Source: Brachybacterium sp. UMB0905
GTDB taxonomy: Bacteria > Actinomycetota > Actinomycetes > Actinomycetales > Dermabacteraceae
Assembly (NCBI RefSeq): GCF_002871795.1
Contig: NZ_PNHL01000001.1
Span: 42,902 to 73,552 of the forward strand
Direction of reading: 5' to 3'
DNA length: 30,651 nt
The translations under genes were made by a program, and so were the position numbers. Positions 30,221-30,651 of this stretch are shown here, piece after piece; the stretch's first letter is position 1; each line of letters opens with the position of its first letter. The notes beneath the pieces were generated by a model. It was not told the origin of the DNA. It saw only the letters and a list, made by a program, of their open reading frames with translations, and did not search any database.

Positions 30221-30651
30221 TCAGATTCGGCGCCAGCGCCCGGAACGCCACACGTCCCGCCACGGCGGTACGCGCACCCCGGCCCTGGCCATGCGGGCCC
30301 GCAGCGCGCGGCGGGTGATGAGCATTCCCGCCACGCCGATCGCGAGCATCGGCAGCTGCACCGCGAAGGCGACGCGGAAGTCGGTGAGGGTGTAGTCGCC
30401 GTCGGGGGCGCGCAGGTCGAGCACCGCGCCGATCAGCAGGATCGCGAGCAGTCCGCCGAGGAACCCGCCCATGATGACCACGCCAGTGGCGGTGCCCAGG
30501 CGGTGCCGGGCCAGGTCCGTGCGGGGGAAGTCGAAGCCGACGCCGCTGCCGGGTCCGCCGATCGAGTAGCCGGACACGAGCACCGCGAGCAGCCACAGCG
30601 GTGCCGGGCCGGGCCACAGCACGAGCGCGAGCAAGGGCACCACGATCGTGG
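30221..30651 (-). CDS. MFS transporter, C-terminal part (runs off the window)
   Basis: Only the last 143 residues are present; the 5' end lies beyond the window. Three to four membrane helices are visible. LLAVLVSGYSIGGPGSGVGFDFPRT-type sequence and the glycine-rich RLGTATGVVIMGGFLGGLLAILL are typical of the C-terminal half of major facilitator transporters. It ends in a basic cytoplasmic tail (WRDVWRSGRWRRI). The substrate is unknown. It reads in the same direction as the Gfo/Idh/MocA gene, separated by 171 bases with a hairpin and a new promoter, so the two are probably separate transcripts. Confidence 0.78.
   Translation of the reverse strand, partial: TIVVPLLALVLWPGPAPLWLLAVLVSGYSIGGPGSGVGFDFPRTDLARHRLGTATGVVIMGGFLGGLLAILLIGAVLDLRAPDGDYTLTDFRVAFAVQLPMLAIGVAGMLITRRALRARMARAGVRVPPWRDVWRSGRWRRI

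Overview
The window is a very GC-rich (about 70 %) chromosomal segment with compact, mostly leftward gene clusters, ATGA/GTGA gene overlaps, GTG starts and many apparently leaderless transcripts. Gene content (bkd-type 2-oxoacid dehydrogenase, DUF6318 lipoprotein, tandem Fluc/CrcB, CopD-CtaG fusion, MetY) points to an actinobacterium, most likely Micrococcales near Brachybacterium/Dermabacteraceae. The taxon is an inference; no rRNA or tRNA gene is visible.

Layout. 1-2.3 kb: a thioredoxin-reductase-like flavoprotein, a decayed cytosine-deaminase-type amidohydrolase between two copies of a palindromic repeat, and a TetR regulator. 2.3-7.3 kb (minus): an 868-residue membrane protein related to H+-translocating pyrophosphatases but without their catalytic motifs, and a thioredoxin-NHL protein. 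7.4-12.3 kb (minus): two coupled HAD phosphatases, O-acetylhomoserine sulfhydrylase, and an ABC-F protein preceded by a possible three-codon leader peptide. 12.4-15.5 kb: an IS3 remnant abutting murQ, a divergent BadF-type sugar kinase (cell-wall amino-sugar recycling) and a DUF1345 membrane protein. 15.7-19.2 kb: a flavin monooxygenase, then an overlapping pair (DUF6318 lipoprotein and secreted PKD-like protein) that contains a low-GC block. 19.4-22.9 kb (minus): crcB2-crcB1-copD/ctaG operon with a doubtful small gene at its end. 23.0-27.0 kb (minus): bkdABC with a palindrome inside its promoter and a small membrane protein upstream. 27.0-30.65 kb: CPBP protease, HTH protein, Gfo/Idh/MocA oxidoreductase, and the C-terminal part of an MFS transporter running off the window.

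Signals that ordinary annotation would miss: (1) a family of about 55-60 bp intergenic palindromes (arm GCTACGTTTTCGTGGGAAT, loop around AGGCCC) at five places; (2) a strongly over-represented word CCCGTCGGCC/GGGCCGACGGG-like, 15 nine-base matches counted by eye, one pair forming a hairpin after a stop codon; (3) the degenerate pyrophosphatase homologue; (4) a leaderless Met-Arg-Leu-stop mini-ORF before the ABC-F gene; (5) a recurring TANNNT + 6-7 nt + start-codon architecture. All counts were made by reading, not by computation.
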